Notes under the pieces: generated by a model
Told to the model about the DNA's origin: nothing
The model's input: the letters and a program-made list of their open reading frames with translations, nothing else
Databases searched by the model: none
Shown: in pieces, positions 62,691 through 64,000 of the stretch
Layout: each line of letters begins with the position of its first letter
Numbering within the stretch: the first letter of the stretch is position 1
Made by a program: the position numbers and the translations under genes
Origin: an uncultured Ruegeria sp.
GTDB lineage: Bacteria > Pseudomonadota > Alphaproteobacteria > Rhodobacterales > Rhodobacteraceae
DNA length: 64,000 nt
NCBI RefSeq assembly: GCF_947500045.1
Contig: NZ_CANMQQ010000001.1
Coordinates: 62,001-126,000 of the forward strand
Reading direction: 5' to 3'

Positions 62691-62735
62691 GTCACAACGG
62701 CTTCCTGGCGTGATGGGGAAATCTCAATGGAGCAT
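62691..62735 (+). ncRNA. SAM/SAH-type riboswitch upstream of metK
   Basis: GTCACAACGGCTTCCTGGCG followed by TGA, then after a short linker CAATGGAGCA. The two core blocks match the SAM/SAH (RF01727) consensus as I recall it, known from Rhodobacterales metK leaders. TCAC (62692-62695) pairs with GTGA (62710-62713) in P1. GCTTC (62700-62704) can pair with GGAGC (62729-62733), so a pseudoknot would cover the metK ribosome binding site and reduce translation when SAM or SAH is bound. Confidence 0.9.
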
Positions 62736-62739
62736 TTTC

Positions 62740-63921
62740 ATGTCCCGACAGAACTACATTTTTACTTCGGAATCCGTTTCCGAAGGGCACCCGGATAAGG
62801 TTTGCGACCGAATTTCAGACGCCGTACTTGACGCTTTACTGCGCGAAGAACCCGAGGCACGCGTAGCGTGTGAAACTTTTGCAACGACGGACCGTGTGGT
62901 CATTGGCGGCGAAGTGGGGCTATCGGATCAGGAAAAGCTCCACGATTACATGGCCCATATCGATGATATCGCACGGGCCTGCATCAAGGATATCGGGTAC
63001 GAGCAGGACAAGTTTCACCACGAAACTGTCGAAGTGACCAACCTGCTGCACGAACAGTCGGCCCATATCGCGCAGGGCGTGGATGCGGCTGGTGATAAGG
63101 ATGAAGGTGCAGGCGATCAGGGCATCATGTTTGGCTATGCCACAACTGAAACACCAGCGCTTATGCCCGCGCCGATCCAGTACTCCCACGCAATTCTTCG
63201 GCGACTGGCCGAGGTTCGCAAAAATGGCACCGAACCCGCTTTGGGCCCGGATGCGAAGTCTCAGCTGTCGGTCGTCTATCGTGATGGCAAGCCCGTCGGC
63301 GTCAGCTCGATCGTGCTGTCGACCCAGCATCTGGATGAGACGCTGACGTCGGATGATATCCGCGCCATCGTCGAGCCCTACATCCGCGAAACCCTGCCCG
63401 ACGGTTGGCTGAATGCCGAGACAGACTGGCATGTGAACCCTACTGGCAAGTTCGTCATTGGCGGGCCGGACGGCGATGCGGGTTTGACCGGGCGCAAGAT
63501 CATCGTGGATACCTACGGGGGTGCGGCGCCACATGGCGGCGGTGCATTCTCGGGGAAAGATCCGACCAAAGTGGACCGTTCGGCTGCTTATGCCGCGCGT
63601 TATCTGGCCAAGAATGTCGTTGCTGCAGGTATGGCAGAGCGGTGCACCATTCAGTTGAGCTATGCAATCGGGGTGTCCAAACCGCTGTCGATCTATGCCG
63701 ACACACACGGTACTGGCCAGATCGCAGATGCGATAATCGAAAAAGCGGTCGGTCAAGTGATGGACCTGACCCCACGCGGCATTCGAGAGCACCTGCAACT
63801 GAACAAGCCCATCTATCAGCGCACAGCAGCTTATGGCCATTTTGGACGTGAACCTGATGCGGATGGCGGTTTCAGCTGGGAACGCACAGACTTGATCGAT
63901 GCTCTGAAACGGGCGGTCTGA
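62740..63921 (+). CDS. metK: S-adenosylmethionine synthetase
   Basis: 393 residues. It opens [20 protein letters not shown], the ATP/methionine binding motif. [12 protein letters not shown] (about 119-130) and the P-loop-like [19 protein letters not shown] (about 259-278) are the other signatures. It makes SAM from methionine and ATP. The ATG at 62740 has GGAG seven bases upstream, inside the riboswitch. The track frame starting at 62665 is an artefact of the leader. Confidence 0.97.
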   Translation: MSRQNYIFTSESVSEGHPDKVCDRISDAVLDALLREEPEARVACETFATTDRVVIGGEVGLSDQEKLHDYMAHIDDIARACIKDIGYEQDKFHHETVEVTNLLHEQSAHIAQGVDAAGDKDEGAGDQGIMFGYATTETPALMPAPIQYSHAILRRLAEVRKNGTEPALGPDAKSQLSVVYRDGKPVGVSSIVLSTQHLDETLTSDDIRAIVEPYIRETLPDGWLNAETDWHVNPTGKFVIGGPDGDAGLTGRKIIVDTYGGAAPHGGGAFSGKDPTKVDRSAAYAARYLAKNVVAAGMAERCTIQLSYAIGVSKPLSIYADTHGTGQIADAIIEKAVGQVMDLTPRGIREHLQLNKPIYQRTAAYGHFGREPDADGGFSWERTDLIDALKRAV

Positions 63922-63929
63922 GCGTTATT

Positions 63930-63957
63930 GAAGCAACCCCCTGATCGGGGGTGCTTC
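63930..63957 (+). terminator. Hairpin after metK
   Basis: GAAGC-A-ACCCCC loop TGATC GGGGGT-GCTTC, an 11-bp stem with one bulged A, nine bases after the metK stop. No T-run follows (ATCTGG), so it is only a possible terminator. Confidence 0.55.
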
Positions 63958-63982
63958 ATCTGGCACGAATAACTCTAAGGGT

Positions 63983-64000
63983 GTGGGGGATGGCCCCCAC
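63983..64000. repeat. Perfect hairpin at the window end
   Basis: GTGGGGG-ATGG-CCCCCAC, 7-bp arms, ending exactly at base 64000. Together with the preceding stem it forms a double hairpin behind metK. The downstream context is not visible. Confidence 0.5.

Noticed and set aside
62920-63840. 306-residue minus-strand ORF
   Set aside because: Antisense to metK; no ribosome binding site or recognisable domain.
1-64000. CRISPR arrays, tRNA or rRNA genes, insertion sequences, prophage genes
   Set aside because: No regularly spaced repeats, cloverleaf-like stretches, transposase or integrase motifs were seen. Reading by eye could miss a diverged tRNA.

Overview
The window looks like a chromosomal segment of a marine Rhodobacterales bacterium (Roseobacter clade, Ruegeria/Phaeobacter-like). 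The basis is gene content and order: a paa cluster with a TRAP transporter, an irr/fabA-fabB-fabI divergon, and a SAM/SAH-type riboswitch in front of metK, an arrangement known from this order. Coding density is high. I saw no rRNA, tRNA, CRISPR array, integrase or transposase. Placement to genus is inference.

Region 1 (1-16019) is a phenylacetate (PAA) catabolic regulon. A divergent promoter at about 3.7 kb separates a TRAP transporter plus paaZ (minus strand, cut by the window edge) from paaG-paaI-paaK-paaR (plus strand). Convergent to these is paaJ-paaA-paaB-paaC-paaD-paaE plus an extra PaaA/PaaC-like gene. Further on are a Tat-exported cyclase-family protein and a divergent fused enoyl-CoA hydratase/3-hydroxyacyl-CoA dehydrogenase, which can supply the PaaF and PaaH steps. 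The promoters of paaG/TRAP, of paaJ and of the fused dehydrogenase each carry a nearly identical 16-bp partly palindromic site. This is the best candidate for the operator of the TetR regulator PaaR.

Region 2 (16173-23511) holds rpe and a tightly coupled seven-gene minus-strand operon: two GT28-like and two GT4-like glycosyltransferases, a histidine phosphatase, a polysaccharide deacetylase and a small methyltransferase. Its product is unknown and no transporter or polymerase is included. A second copy of the small methyltransferase family lies at 33.9 kb.

Region 3 (23894-39670) contains a long MscS-type channel and an oligopeptide-type ABC transporter operon (fused ATPase, binding protein, two permeases) that ends in a type III CoA transferase. 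It continues with a methyltransferase, a GST, a 1131-residue indolepyruvate:ferredoxin oxidoreductase-type enzyme divergent from an Lrp-type regulator, and a DUF3307-like membrane protein. The ferredoxin oxidoreductase could feed aryl-acetyl-CoA into the PAA pathway.

Region 4 (39.9-42.9 kb) is the most unusual gene: an ABC-exporter-like protein whose nucleotide-binding domain has lost every catalytic hallmark I can check. It carries a ~330-residue insertion and ends in a cyclic-nucleotide-binding-like domain. Its 5' end lacks a normal start codon where the protein seems to begin.

Region 5 (42.9-50.3 kb) is small-molecule catabolism: an enolase-superfamily protein with an altered metal ligand, a zinc alcohol dehydrogenase, alpha/beta hydrolases including PcaD, a PLP dehydratase and a haloacid dehalogenase. 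An FKBP-type isomerase and a small membrane protein follow. Region 6 (50.3-64 kb) is core metabolism: fabA-fabB-fabI with divergent irr, a LysR/PhyH pair, a conserved unknown gene, miaB, an outer-membrane beta-barrel, ybeZ-ybeY-corC-lnt, and metK behind a riboswitch.
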